Shown in pieces: positions 44,230-52,571 of a stretch of 64,000 nucleotides of DNA. A program made the position numbers and the translations under genes. The notes below the pieces were generated by a model. It ran no database searches. It was not told the origin of the DNA and saw nothing but the letters and a program-made list of their open reading frames with translations. Numbering within the stretch: the stretch's first letter is position 1; each line of letters opens with the position of its first letter. Source of the DNA: Gluconacetobacter diazotrophicus PA1 5 (lineage in GTDB: Bacteria; Pseudomonadota; Alphaproteobacteria; Acetobacterales; Acetobacteraceae); the NCBI RefSeq assembly GCF_000021325.1, contig NC_011365.1:2074001-2138000 (forward strand), read 5' to 3'.

Positions 44230-44715
44230 TCACATCTGCTCGGACGTTAAAATTTTGCAACGTCCATGCTGGCAGTCAAGAGCCAGATTGACCCGCGCCA
44301 CCGCCGAGGCCAGCGCCGGATCGAGCCGGATTTCAGGCAGGCCGGTCACCGGATCGTGCGCCGGCAGGGGCAACCGGTCGGGCCGGTCGTCCGGTCCGAC
44401 CAGCCGGACCACCAGCACGGGCCGCGCCCGCGCCAGGAAGGGCATGCGCACGATGCCCATGCCCCGGATCTCGATCAGACCGGCCAGGGCAGCGGGGGCC
44501 GAGGCCCAGCCGCCGGCCAGGTCCACCCGGTCGTCGGCCACAAGGTCGTAGCCCGCATCGACCAGCCGCAGCAGCAGGTCGGACTTGCCCGCCCCCGGCG
44601 GCCCCAGCAGCAGCACGCCCTGGCTGTCCGTTTGGTGGCCGTCTACCCCCCGGGGGCCGCGCCTAGCGGCACAGCCGGCATGAATCTGATTCTTCTGCGA
44701 TGGATACGGTTCCAT
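44230..44715 (-). CDS. hprK: HPr kinase/phosphorylase, short alphaproteobacterial form
   Basis: A 161-residue protein containing only the kinase/phosphatase domain. The P-loop is LLLGPPGAGKSDLLLRLV near residue 36, and ADDRVDL near 60 and IEIRGMGIVRMP near 82 are HprK hallmarks. An insert, RGPRGVDGHQTDSQ, near residue 20 is not in most homologues. It can phosphorylate HPr at Ser. The gene heads the PTS operon. Confidence 0.88.
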   Translation of the reverse strand: MEPYPSQKNQIHAGCAARRGPRGVDGHQTDSQGVLLLGPPGAGKSDLLLRLVDAGYDLVADDRVDLAGGWASAPAALAGLIEIRGMGIVRMPFLARARPVLVVRLVGPDDRPDRLPLPAHDPVTGLPEIRLDPALASAVARVNLALDCQHGRCKILTSEQM

Positions 44716-44828
44716 GATTCCTCGAAATCGCCTTGCCGGGGTTGAATTTTATCGTGAACACAATATGACACTTTTGTTATTTTCAGGTTCGTTATTGATA
44801 CATCCGGCGAAGGAGCATCGCGCACCGC

Positions 44829-45152
44829 ATGATGGGACAGGACATCCATGTTCGGCACCTGACAGGGATCGACCCCACGACCGGGCGTCCGGCCCCCAAC
44901 CTGGTCGAGCAATGCCGCATCGCCCTGGACCATGGCGCGGCCATCCTGGCGCGCGACGGATATGCGATGCAGGACGTGACCCGCATTGTCTTCATGCTGC
45001 GCGATACAGATGCCTTTTCCACCTGTTTCCCGCTGCTGCGCGAGGCCTTCGGAACCGGCCGCCCCGCGACGACGCTACGCCGGGTGCCGGGCTTCACCGA
45101 CGCGGCGACGTTGATCGAGATCGAACTGGTGGTCAGTTCGGCGGCAGATTGA
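44829..45152 (+). CDS. RidA/YjgF-family protein
   Basis: A 107-residue protein with the YjgF fold. MQDVTRIVFMLRDTDAF and the C-terminal GRPATTLRRVPGFTDAATLI are family-typical; this Arg is where the ligand binds in RidA (R105 equivalent). RidA hydrolyses reactive 2-aminoacrylate-type imines made by PLP enzymes. It is divergent from hprK with a 113-bp promoter region. A start one codon later (45th Met) is possible. Confidence 0.7.
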   Translation: MMGQDIHVRHLTGIDPTTGRPAPNLVEQCRIALDHGAAILARDGYAMQDVTRIVFMLRDTDAFSTCFPLLREAFGTGRPATTLRRVPGFTDAATLIEIELVVSSAAD

Positions 45153-45156
45153 ACCG

Positions 45157-45176
45157 TTCGTTCTTTTCTGAACGAA
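45157..45176 (+). terminator. Stem-loop after ridA-like gene
   Basis: Arms TTCGTTC and GAACGAA pair around a TTTTCT loop, five bases past the stop. The following sequence is pyrimidine-rich (CTTCCTTTCC) rather than a pure T-run, so termination may be partial. Confidence 0.45.
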
Positions 45177-45220
45177 GGCTTCCTTTCCTTCAAAACGAGA
45201 GACCATTCCGGACAGACCAC

Positions 45221-45236
45221 CATGACAGATGTCATG
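45221..45236 (+). promoter_or_regulatory. 16-bp dyad CATGACA-GA-TGTCATG upstream of ABC operon
   Basis: A perfect inverted repeat with 7-bp arms lies 72 bp upstream of the ABC ATPase start, in the likely promoter region. LuxR/NarL-type response regulators often bind such dyads, and one is encoded three genes downstream, so autoregulation is a reasonable inference. Its location before the start is compatible with activator action. Confidence 0.4.
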
Positions 45237-45307
45237 CCCGGCACCTGACACCCGGCAATTCCTCGCCAGGACCACGTCCTCCACACTCGAACACCGAGGA
45301 GGACCCC

Positions 45308-46210
45308 ATGACACAGCCACCACCGGCCTGCCTGTCGGCCGTCACGAAACGACTGGTCGGCAAGACCGTACTCTGCGATTTCAGCCTGACACTCGGGGCC
45401 GGCGAGGTCACGGCCCTTCTCGGCCCCAACGGCGCCGGCAAGACCACCGGCATCGGCCTGCTGACCGGCCGTCTGCGCCCCGACGCGGGTCAGGCCCGCC
45501 TGTTCGGTCTCGACCCCGCCCGGGCCGCCGCCCGCGCGAGAATGGGCGTCATGCTCCAGGCCGCCGGCCTGCCGGACGCCATGACCGTCGCGGAACTCGT
45601 CACCCTCCAGTCCGGCTATTACCGCCGTCCGCGCCCCGTCGCCGAGACACTTGCCCTCGCCGGCTTGTCCGATCTCGCCCACCGCCGCTGCGCCGCCCTG
45701 TCGGGCGGCCAGGCCCGCCGCGTGCAGTATGCGCTCGCCATCTGCGGCAGGCCCGACCTGCTCATTCTCGACGAGCCCACCGCCGCCATGGATCGCGCCT
45801 CCGCCCGCGCCCTGTGGAGCACCGTCCGCGATGCCGCCGACGACGGGGCCGCGATCCTGCTGACCAGCCACGACCTGGCGGAAGCCGACGCCCTCGCCGA
45901 CCGCGTCGTCGTCATGAATGCCGGTCAGATCGTCGCCGACGATACCCCGGCCGCCCTGCGCACCCGCACCGGCGGCTCGGTCATCCGCTGCCGGTCCGCC
46001 CTTCCGCCCGCCATCGCCGCGACGCTCCCCGCCGTGCGCGAGGCCGTCCGTGACGGCGCCGACCTCCGCCTCGTCACCGCCGACGCCGTCGCCACCGCAC
46101 GCGGCCTGTGCGACCGCGACCCGGCCCTGGCCGCCCTGCGCATCCACGACGCCACGCTCGAAGACGCCATCGCCATCCTCCTCACCCCGGAAAAGGGCCT
46201 CGCCGCATGA
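45308..46210 (+). CDS. ABC transporter ATP-binding protein (ABC-2 exporter type)
   Basis: A 300-residue ATPase with Walker A GPNGAGKTTGI, signature LSGGQARRVQYALA, Walker B LLILDEPTAAMD and H-loop LLTSHDLAEAD. It powers the permease in the next gene (4-bp ATGA overlap). Such pairs export drugs, antibiotics or lipids. The operon continues with a sensor kinase and response regulator, so the pump is probably induced by an envelope or antibiotic signal. Confidence 0.9.
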   Translation: MTQPPPACLSAVTKRLVGKTVLCDFSLTLGAGEVTALLGPNGAGKTTGIGLLTGRLRPDAGQARLFGLDPARAAARARMGVMLQAAGLPDAMTVAELVTLQSGYYRRPRPVAETLALAGLSDLAHRRCAALSGGQARRVQYALAICGRPDLLILDEPTAAMDRASARALWSTVRDAADDGAAILLTSHDLAEADALADRVVVMNAGQIVADDTPAALRTRTGGSVIRCRSALPPAIAATLPAVREAVRDGADLRLVTADAVATARGLCDRDPALAALRIHDATLEDAIAILLTPEKGLAA

Positions 46211-46959
46211 CCGACCTCGCCTTGCCCGCCGGCATCTATGGCCGCGAATGCGCCGCCGAGCTGAAACGCTCCTGGCGCCTGCCGCAATTCATCGTCCCGA
46301 CCGTCCTGACCCCCGCCGCCTTCTACGCCCTGTTCACGCTTGCCATCCCCGCGCACCCGTCGCCATCGGAAGCCACCGCCACCCTGGCGACCTATGGCGT
46401 CTTTGCCGCCATAGGTCCGGCGCTGTTCGGCTTCGGCGCCGGCATCGCGTCGGAACGCGAACAGGGGCTGATCGAACTCAAGCGCGCCTCCCCCATGCCT
46501 GCCGGGGCCTATGTCGCGGCGAAACTCGTCGCCACCCTTGCCGCCACGGCCGCCGCCATCATGCTGATCGACGCCCTCAGCCTGATTGCCGGTGTCAGGC
46601 TGACCGCCGCGCAATGGGGCGCCCTGACACTGCTCCACCTCGCATCGGCCATCCCGTTCGCCCTGGTCGGCTTCGGAATCGGCATGCGCATGAGCGCAAA
46701 GGGGGCGGTCGCACTCGCCAATGTCCTGTTCCTGGGGTCCGCCATCCTGGGCGGCCTGTGGTTTCCCTCGCAGTTACTGCCGGGGTGGATGCGCGCCATC
46801 GGCGAGGTGCTGCCCTCGTACCACCTGGGGCAACTGGCCCGCTTCCTGGTCGGCGCCGACACGATCGGAACCGTCGCCACGCACGCCGCCGCCCTGCTGG
46901 CCATGACAGCCGCCGCCTTCCTCTGGGCCCGGGCCGGCTGGCGCAGGAGCGCCGCTTGA
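46207..46959 (+). CDS. ABC-2 type permease
   Basis: A 250-residue membrane protein with six predicted helices, matching ABC-2 transporters; the FGFGAGIASEREQGLIELKR motif of the family lies near residue 80. It partners the preceding ATPase. It overlaps the upstream stop by 4 bp and the TTG candidate start of the kinase by 4 bp. Confidence 0.85.
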   Translation: MTDLALPAGIYGRECAAELKRSWRLPQFIVPTVLTPAAFYALFTLAIPAHPSPSEATATLATYGVFAAIGPALFGFGAGIASEREQGLIELKRASPMPAGAYVAAKLVATLAATAAAIMLIDALSLIAGVRLTAAQWGALTLLHLASAIPFALVGFGIGMRMSAKGAVALANVLFLGSAILGGLWFPSQLLPGWMRAIGEVLPSYHLGQLARFLVGADTIGTVATHAAALLAMTAAAFLWARAGWRRSAA

Positions 46960-46991
46960 CGCCCGCCCCCGCCACACGCAACGATCCGACG

Positions 46992-48062
46992 ATGCACACA
47001 CGGGGCGAGCGCTGGTGGGAGGGGCCATGGCCCTGGCTCGTCTACCTGATCTTCTACGTCCTGCCCTGGGCGTGGGAGCCACCCCATGCGACCGACCTGA
47101 TCGCCTCGGCCATCGGGCTGGCCGTGTTCCTGCCGGTGTATTTTGTCAGTCACCGCCTCACCGACCTGCCGCTGCTGGCCTGTGCCGGCATCATGCTGGG
47201 CATCGGCATCGCACTCGCCCCGTTCGGCAGCTGGACCGTCTTCCCGATCTACGCCAGCGCCGTGGCCGGCCACCTGCGACCCGTCCGTTTCGCCGTCGCG
47301 ACAGTCGCGGCCATTGCCGTCGCGACGGCATTGGCCGGGCTGGCCTGGCACCAGCCCGTGCTGTGGTGGTTCCCCGGAATCCTGCTTGTCATCATCATCG
47401 GCGGCAGCACCATGTCGCGGGTGGCCTTCCATGAACGCACCCAGGCCCTGCTGGCCAGCCAGGAAGAAGTCCGCCGCCTTGCCGGGACGGCCGAGCGCGA
47501 ACGCATCGCGCGTGACCTGCACGACGTCATCGGCCGCGCTTTGACCCTGACCGCGCTGAAGGCCGACCTCGCCGCCAGGCTCGCCCCCCGGGACGCCGAG
47601 GCCGCCGAAGCCGAGATGCGCGCCGTCGCCGCCCTGGCGCGCGAGGGCCTGGCCGAAATCCGTGCCGCCCTGGCCGGACACGCCGGAGGAAGCCTGGCGC
47701 ATGAAATCGCCGCCTCCACCGCCGCCCTTGAAGCCGCGAACATCGCCTCGACCCTTGCCGGGGACCCCGCCGCCATCCCCGCCGATGCCGGCGCCGTCCT
47801 CGCAATGACCCTGCGCGAAGCCGTCACCAACGTCATCCGCCACGCCGAAGCCACATGTTGCGTCATTCAGCTGGACCATCACGACGGCACCGCCCGCCTG
47901 TCCGTATGCGACAACGGCCACGGACGCAGTTTCACGGAAGGACGGGGCCTGACCGGAATGCGCCAGAGGCTGGCGGCCGCGGGCGGCGCGCTGGCCTTTC
48001 AGCCCGGCACGCCGGAGGCCGGCAGGCAGGGCATCCGGCTTGTCGCCACGGTGCCCGCATGA
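46992..48062 (+). CDS. Membrane sensor histidine kinase (DesK/LiaS-like, HisKA_3)
   Basis: A 356-residue protein with an N-terminal membrane part of four to five helices (about 15-145) and a C-terminal HisKA_3/HATPase domain. The phospho-His lies in ERERIARDLHDVIGRALT (about residue 185), and the ATP lid is the DNGHGRSF region (about 310). The upstream TTG at 46956 overlaps the permease stop and would add 12 residues. This kinase class is best known from Gram-positive bacteria, where it senses membrane state. Confidence 0.88.
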   Translation: MHTRGERWWEGPWPWLVYLIFYVLPWAWEPPHATDLIASAIGLAVFLPVYFVSHRLTDLPLLACAGIMLGIGIALAPFGSWTVFPIYASAVAGHLRPVRFAVATVAAIAVATALAGLAWHQPVLWWFPGILLVIIIGGSTMSRVAFHERTQALLASQEEVRRLAGTAERERIARDLHDVIGRALTLTALKADLAARLAPRDAEAAEAEMRAVAALAREGLAEIRAALAGHAGGSLAHEIAASTAALEAANIASTLAGDPAAIPADAGAVLAMTLREAVTNVIRHAEATCCVIQLDHHDGTARLSVCDNGHGRSFTEGRGLTGMRQRLAAAGGALAFQPGTPEAGRQGIRLVATVPA

Positions 48063-48664
48063 TCCGTCTTGTCATCGCCGAAGACCAGACGCTCGTGCTC
48101 GGGGCCATCGCCGCCCTGCTGGAACTGGAAGACGACCTGACCATCATCGGCCGCGCGAAGGACGGAACGGCGGCGCTGGACCTTGTCCGCACCCTCGTCC
48201 CCGACATCCTGCTGACCGATATCGAAATGCCGGGCCCGAGCGGCATCGACGTCGCGCGGGATATCGCCGCGGCCAGCCTGCCGACACGCACGATCATCGT
48301 CACCACCTTCGCGCGCCCCGGCTACCTCGCCCGCGCCCGCACCGCCGGAGTACGCGGCTACCTTCTGAAGGACGCCCCGGTGGAACAGCTTGCCGCCGCC
48401 ATCCGCACCGTCGCCACGGGCGGGACCTTCATTCCCCCCGACCTCATGGCCGCCGCCTGGGACGCCGGCGCCGACCCGCTGACCGCCCGCGAACGCGACG
48501 CGCTCCGCCTTGCGGAAGAAGGCCTTTCCAACAAGGACATCGCCCGCCGCCTGGGCCTGTCGCCCGGCACCGTGCGCAACTACCTCTCGACCGCCGCTGG
48601 CAAGCTCAACGCCGCCAACCGCATCGAAGCCGGGCGGATCGCCCGCGCCAACGGATGGCTGTAG
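48059..48664 (+). CDS. LuxR/NarL-type response regulator (DesR/LiaR-like)
   Basis: A 201-residue protein with a receiver domain (about 1-120) whose phospho-acceptor Asp is in PDILLTDIEMPG and whose conserved Lys is in GYLLKDAPVEQL. The LuxR HTH is at about 140-200, with LTAREADAL-like opening LTARERDALRLAEEGLSNKD. The ATG at 48059 overlaps the kinase stop by 4 bp. The dyad at 45221 is a candidate target. A dispersed repeat follows the stop. Confidence 0.9.
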   Translation: MIRLVIAEDQTLVLGAIAALLELEDDLTIIGRAKDGTAALDLVRTLVPDILLTDIEMPGPSGIDVARDIAAASLPTRTIIVTTFARPGYLARARTAGVRGYLLKDAPVEQLAAAIRTVATGGTFIPPDLMAAAWDAGADPLTARERDALRLAEEGLSNKDIARRLGLSPGTVRNYLSTAAGKLNAANRIEAGRIARANGWL

Positions 48665-48685
48665 ATGTCGGCAAGGACCTTGCCC

Positions 48686-48752
48686 TTTGAAAACCCATTC
48701 GTCCGGGGTGCAGGGCATCATGCCCTGCCGGGTTCGGGCAGAGCCCGACCTC
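48686..48752 (+). repeat. Dispersed GC-rich repeat, copy B
   Basis: Contains AAACCCATTCGTCCGGGGTG, then CAGGGCATCATGCCCTGCCG and GGTTCGGGCAGAGCCCGACC. Hairpins GGGCATCATGCCC and CGGGCAGAGCCCG are possible. It fills most of the gap between the response regulator stop and the convergent UPF0262 stop. The T-run of copy A is missing here. Confidence 0.75.
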
Positions 48753-49241
48753 TCAGCGCCGTTGCTGCAGGATACAGGCCAGCGTGAACAGCCGCCGGGC
48801 CGTTTCCTCATCCATGTCGATCTTGCCGCGCAGGCGTTCGATCATCAGCGCCGCGCCGTCATTATGCAGCCCGCGCCGGCCCATATCGATCGCGCGGATG
48901 CGCATCGTATTCCCCTCGGTCACCGCCTGGTCGAAGCTGTCGACCAGCAGGACGTAATCCTTGATCAGGCGGCGGAATGGGGTCAGCGAGACCCGATAGA
49001 TCCGCAGCGGCACATCCTGCACACTGCGGATATCGAAGATCAGGCCGTTGGTCTGGACCGACAGATGCAGGTTGAACGGCCCGACCAGTCCCTGGGGGAC
49101 GAAGCGGGCCGTCTGGTGCAGGTCGGCGATCGCCTGGGCGACATCGTTCCGCCGGACCCGGCCGGCCCCCAGCCCATCATCGACGTCATCGAGAATGACA
49201 TGGGCCAACATGCGCGGCCCAGTGTCTGGGAGCGATGACAT
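48753..49241 (-). CDS. UPF0262 family protein
   Basis: A 162-residue cytoplasmic protein of unknown function, restricted mainly to alphaproteobacteria. The family region starts near residue 12 (LAHVILDDV) and includes RRNDVAQAIADL and ALMIERLRGKIDMDEETARRLFTLA. The ATG at 49241 is used; a GTG at 49265 would add eight residues. The length fits the family. Confidence 0.75.
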   Translation of the reverse strand: MSSLPDTGPRMLAHVILDDVDDGLGAGRVRRNDVAQAIADLHQTARFVPQGLVGPFNLHLSVQTNGLIFDIRSVQDVPLRIYRVSLTPFRRLIKDYVLLVDSFDQAVTEGNTMRIRAIDMGRRGLHNDGAALMIERLRGKIDMDEETARRLFTLACILQQRR

Positions 49242-49326
49242 GCCAGGCGATGGATGATGGGCCACGGACCTTGTCCCGTTCCTGCCCCGGCGGCCCCGGG
49301 GCGGGAGCAGGACCGGGTACGTTATG

Positions 49327-50253
49327 CTACACCACCGGGGTCAGCAGCGACTGCCCGGCGAACCAGGCGGCGAGGTTGCGAACGACTAGGTCGCCCATTG
49401 CCAGACGGGTTTCCACCGTGGCACTGGCGCGATGGGGCTGCAAGGCGACATTGTCCATCGTCTTCAGCGCATCGGGCACATGGGGTTCATGCTGGAACAC
49501 GTCCAGCCCGGCGCCGCCCAGTGTCCCGGCCTGGAGTGCCGCGACCAGCGCGTCCTCGTCCACCACGGTGCCGCGCGCGACGTTGATCAGCACGCCGTCG
49601 GGACCCAGGGCCTCCAGCACCGTCTTGTCGACGATATTGCGCGACTGCGCGCCGCCGGACGCCGCCACGACCAGCACGTCGCTGTCCCGCGCCAGCTCGG
49701 TCAGGTCGGCGAAATAGGTATAGCCGCTCTCGGGAATTTCCCGGATATCGTGATAGGCGATCGGCATGTCGAACGCCCGCGCCCGGGCCGCGATCGCGCG
49801 CCCGACCTGCCCTAGGCCGAGAATGCCCAGCTTCCGCCCCGTCACCGTATGACCCAGCGCGATCGGGGCCTTGCCCCACGATCCGGCGCGAACATAGCGG
49901 TCGCCGGTGCCCAGGCCCCGGCAGGCCATCAGGATCAGGCCCAGCGCCATGTCGGCGACATCGGCGGTCAGCACGCCCGGCGTCGTCGTGACGCGGATGC
50001 CGCGCTGGCGCGCCACGTTCAGATCCACCGCGTCGGTCCCGATCCCGTTGATCGCGATGATTCCCAGTTCAGGCAGGGCCGCCATCACATCGGCCGGCAC
50101 GCCGCTGCCGCCGCCGGTCGCGATGCCGCGGATCGACCCGGCAACGCCCGCCAGCGCCGCGACGTCGGTGAAACGATGCACGGTATAGGCATCGTCGAGG
50201 GCCTTCTCGATCTGCGGCATCATCGGCTCGATCAGAAGAATATCGGGTTTCAT
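49327..50253 (-). CDS. D-isomer-specific 2-hydroxyacid dehydrogenase
   Basis: A 308-residue NAD(P)-dependent reductase. The Rossmann motif is LGILGLGQVGRAIAARA (about residue 145). The catalytic Arg lies in VVAASGGAQSRNIVDK, the Glu in the LDVFQHEPHVPDALK stretch, and the His in NVALQPHRASATVETR. It should reduce a 2-keto acid such as 2-ketogluconate, glyoxylate or hydroxypyruvate. It closes the sugar-acid cluster on the minus strand, after a hydratase-like gene. Confidence 0.88.
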   Translation of the reverse strand: MKPDILLIEPMMPQIEKALDDAYTVHRFTDVAALAGVAGSIRGIATGGGSGVPADVMAALPELGIIAINGIGTDAVDLNVARQRGIRVTTTPGVLTADVADMALGLILMACRGLGTGDRYVRAGSWGKAPIALGHTVTGRKLGILGLGQVGRAIAARARAFDMPIAYHDIREIPESGYTYFADLTELARDSDVLVVAASGGAQSRNIVDKTVLEALGPDGVLINVARGTVVDEDALVAALQAGTLGGAGLDVFQHEPHVPDALKTMDNVALQPHRASATVETRLAMGDLVVRNLAAWFAGQSLLTPVV

Positions 50254-50303
50254 TCATGTTCTCCGGTTCAGGGCCCGCCATGGGCCCCAATGAGCAGGCG
50301 GAC

Positions 50304-51080
50304 TCAGCCGCAGGTCAGCGACAATGTGCCCAGATGCGGGAATGTCGCGCTGACCCGCGTGCCGGGTTCGACGAAAAGGGTGCCGGTGGTCGATCCGGTG
50401 GTGACGATGGTGCCGGCGGCCAGTCCCCCGGCATAGCGCGCGGCATGCGCCGCCAGCCACACCAGGGTGCGGATCGGATCGCCGGCCGAATTGCCGCCGA
50501 CGTGATCGTCCACCACCTTGTCGCCGACCGTCAGGATCACCCGTTCCTCCACCGGTACCAGGGACCGCCAGTCGGTGATCCCCGGGCCGACGAACAGGGC
50601 GCCGTGGCTCTGCTGGTCCGCCAGATGGTCCAGCGCGGGCTGGCTGCCGGCGGTGGCGAAGCGCGTATCGATGATTTCGATCGCGGTGTGGACCGACACG
50701 ATCGCATCACACACCTCCGCGGTCGTATAGGGCGCGTCGCGCGGCGGCAGGCCGTGCCCGAACCGATAGGCGATTTCGGCCTCGACGCCGATCAGCCGGC
50801 ACAAGCCGGGCGGCAGCACGGTTTCGCCGTCGAACAGGGTCGCGGCCAGGATCGGGGCCGCGAACGGTTCGGAATCCGGCGTGCGGGCGCCGACCTTCCA
50901 GCCCGCGATCCGGTCACCCATGGCATGCATGGTCGCATGCTGCACCCGATACGCCACGTCGTCCGAGGGAACCTCGCACCCTTCGGGCACGTGGGCCAGC
51001 GGGGGGGCGCCGGCACGGACCCGCAGGAAGGCTTCAGTCAGTTGATCAACCAGTGGGTCGGTGGAAACGGTCACACACAT
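50304..51080 (-). CDS. 2-keto-4-pentenoate hydratase / MhpD-family protein
   Basis: A 258-residue enzyme of the MhpD/FAH superfamily. Metal-ligand positions fit GVEAEIAYRFGHGLPP (Glu-x-Glu) and the later THTA-like HTAIEIIDTRF. The GTIVTTGSTTGTLFVEPG end is typical of the family. It likely acts on a 2-keto-3-deoxy sugar acid. The ATG at 51080 has AGGAGC upstream; the frame upstream of it is open but lacks family match. Confidence 0.8.
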   Translation of the reverse strand: MCVTVSTDPLVDQLTEAFLRVRAGAPPLAHVPEGCEVPSDDVAYRVQHATMHAMGDRIAGWKVGARTPDSEPFAAPILAATLFDGETVLPPGLCRLIGVEAEIAYRFGHGLPPRDAPYTTAEVCDAIVSVHTAIEIIDTRFATAGSQPALDHLADQQSHGALFVGPGITDWRSLVPVEERVILTVGDKVVDDHVGGNSAGDPIRTLVWLAAHAARYAGGLAAGTIVTTGSTTGTLFVEPGTRVSATFPHLGTLSLTCG

Positions 51081-51143
51081 GCTCCTGTGCTGCCCAGGGA
51101 AGATGGAATCTTCTGTATTCAAGAAAGAACGAGGACCCACACC

Positions 51144-52571
51144 CTAGCTATTGATCAGGTCACGCCGGTCCAGCAAATCACGGTCACGCGGTTCGGGGGC
51201 GAACAGCGTGGTCACGATCGTGATGGCCGCCAGCACCATCACATACAGTGCCAGCGGCACCCAGGCGATCAGGCCGGGACGGGCCGCACCGGCATCGTGG
51301 CTGGTCACCACCGCGATAATCACGGACCCGACCAGCGGCGCGATACCGCCGGACAGCACGGCCGAAACCTCACGCGTCAGGGAAACGCCCAGATACCGAT
51401 GGCGGGACCCGAACATTTCCGGCAGCAGCGCGCCCTGGGTACCGAACATGCCCCAGGTGGCACAGCCCAGCGCCAGCGACAGCGCCGCGATCGTCAGCGG
51501 CAGATAGCCGAAGCTGAGCGCGTACCAGACCGGAAGGGCGGCCAGCATCTGCAGGATGGCGAACCCGCGATAGACGGGAATGCGCCCGAACCGGTCGCTG
51601 AGCAGGCCGGCGGCCGGCACCACGAAAGCCCCCACGATCGCGGCGCACAGCAGCGACAGCGCGCCGGTCGCATTGCGCATACCCACGACATTGACCGAAT
51701 AACTGACGGCCAGGACCTGATAGATCGAAGATCCGCCATTCTCGGCCATGCGCAGGCCCATGCCCAGCAGGATCGTCTTCCACGATTCCCGGACCACTTC
51801 GGGCAGGGACATGGCCCGGGCATGTTCCTCTTCCTCGATTTCCGCGAAAGCCGGCGATTCCTTGAGGTTGAATCGCATATAAAGCGCGATGATCAGGATG
51901 ACGGAACTCAGCAGGAACGGCAGGCGCCACAGCCAGCTCTGCAGTACATTGGTCACGTGGAACAGCAGCGCGAAATAGACGATGGCGGCGATCACGGTCC
52001 CGATCTGGATGCCCAGGAACGGCAGGGCGGCATAGAAACCCCGCCTGCCCTTGGGGGCATATTCCGTCATCAGCACGGCCGCACCCGCCTGCTCCGCCCC
52101 CGCGCCCAGACCCTGCAACAGGCGCAGCACGATCAGCAGGATCGGCGCCCAGATACCGATGGTCTGATAGGTGGGAACCAGGCCGATGGCGGTGCTGGCA
52201 CCGCCCATCAGCGTCACCGTCAGCAGCAGGACGAGCTTGCGCCCGAACCGGTCGCCCACCATGCCGAACAGGATTCCGCCGATGGGGCGAACGGCAAACC
52301 CCAGGAAATAGGTCGCGAAACTGGCGATCAGCCCGATGCTGGTCCCCTGGTGCGGGAAGAACAGCGGCCCGAAGACCAGGGCCGCCGCCAGGCTGTACAA
52401 GGCAAAATCGTAATATTCCAGCGCACTGCCCAGCGAACTGGTCCAGGCCGCGCGGCGCAGGTCGGCCGTGGTGACCTCGGGGCGCGACAGCTCCATCTCG
52501 CGGTTCGGCGTGCGGGACCGGCCCGGGGGGACGCCTGCCTGGGCCACCCCGGCGAGAACTGGCTGTTTCAT
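51144..52571 (-). CDS. MFS transporter, metabolite:H+ symporter (MHS) family
   Basis: A 475-residue transporter with 12 helices. The MHS pattern is clear: SSLGSALEYYDFALYSLAAA at helix 1, then the loop motif FGMVGDRFGRKLVLL. Family members import citrate, shikimate, alpha-ketoglutarate and sugar acids with protons. The start overlaps the preceding dehydrogenase stop by 4 bp. It probably imports the substrate of the sugar-acid pathway. Confidence 0.88.
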   Translation of the reverse strand: MKQPVLAGVAQAGVPPGRSRTPNREMELSRPEVTTADLRRAAWTSSLGSALEYYDFALYSLAAALVFGPLFFPHQGTSIGLIASFATYFLGFAVRPIGGILFGMVGDRFGRKLVLLLTVTLMGGASTAIGLVPTYQTIGIWAPILLIVLRLLQGLGAGAEQAGAAVLMTEYAPKGRRGFYAALPFLGIQIGTVIAAIVYFALLFHVTNVLQSWLWRLPFLLSSVILIIALYMRFNLKESPAFAEIEEEEHARAMSLPEVVRESWKTILLGMGLRMAENGGSSIYQVLAVSYSVNVVGMRNATGALSLLCAAIVGAFVVPAAGLLSDRFGRIPVYRGFAILQMLAALPVWYALSFGYLPLTIAALSLALGCATWGMFGTQGALLPEMFGSRHRYLGVSLTREVSAVLSGGIAPLVGSVIIAVVTSHDAGAARPGLIAWVPLALYVMVLAAITIVTTLFAPEPRDRDLLDRRDLINS

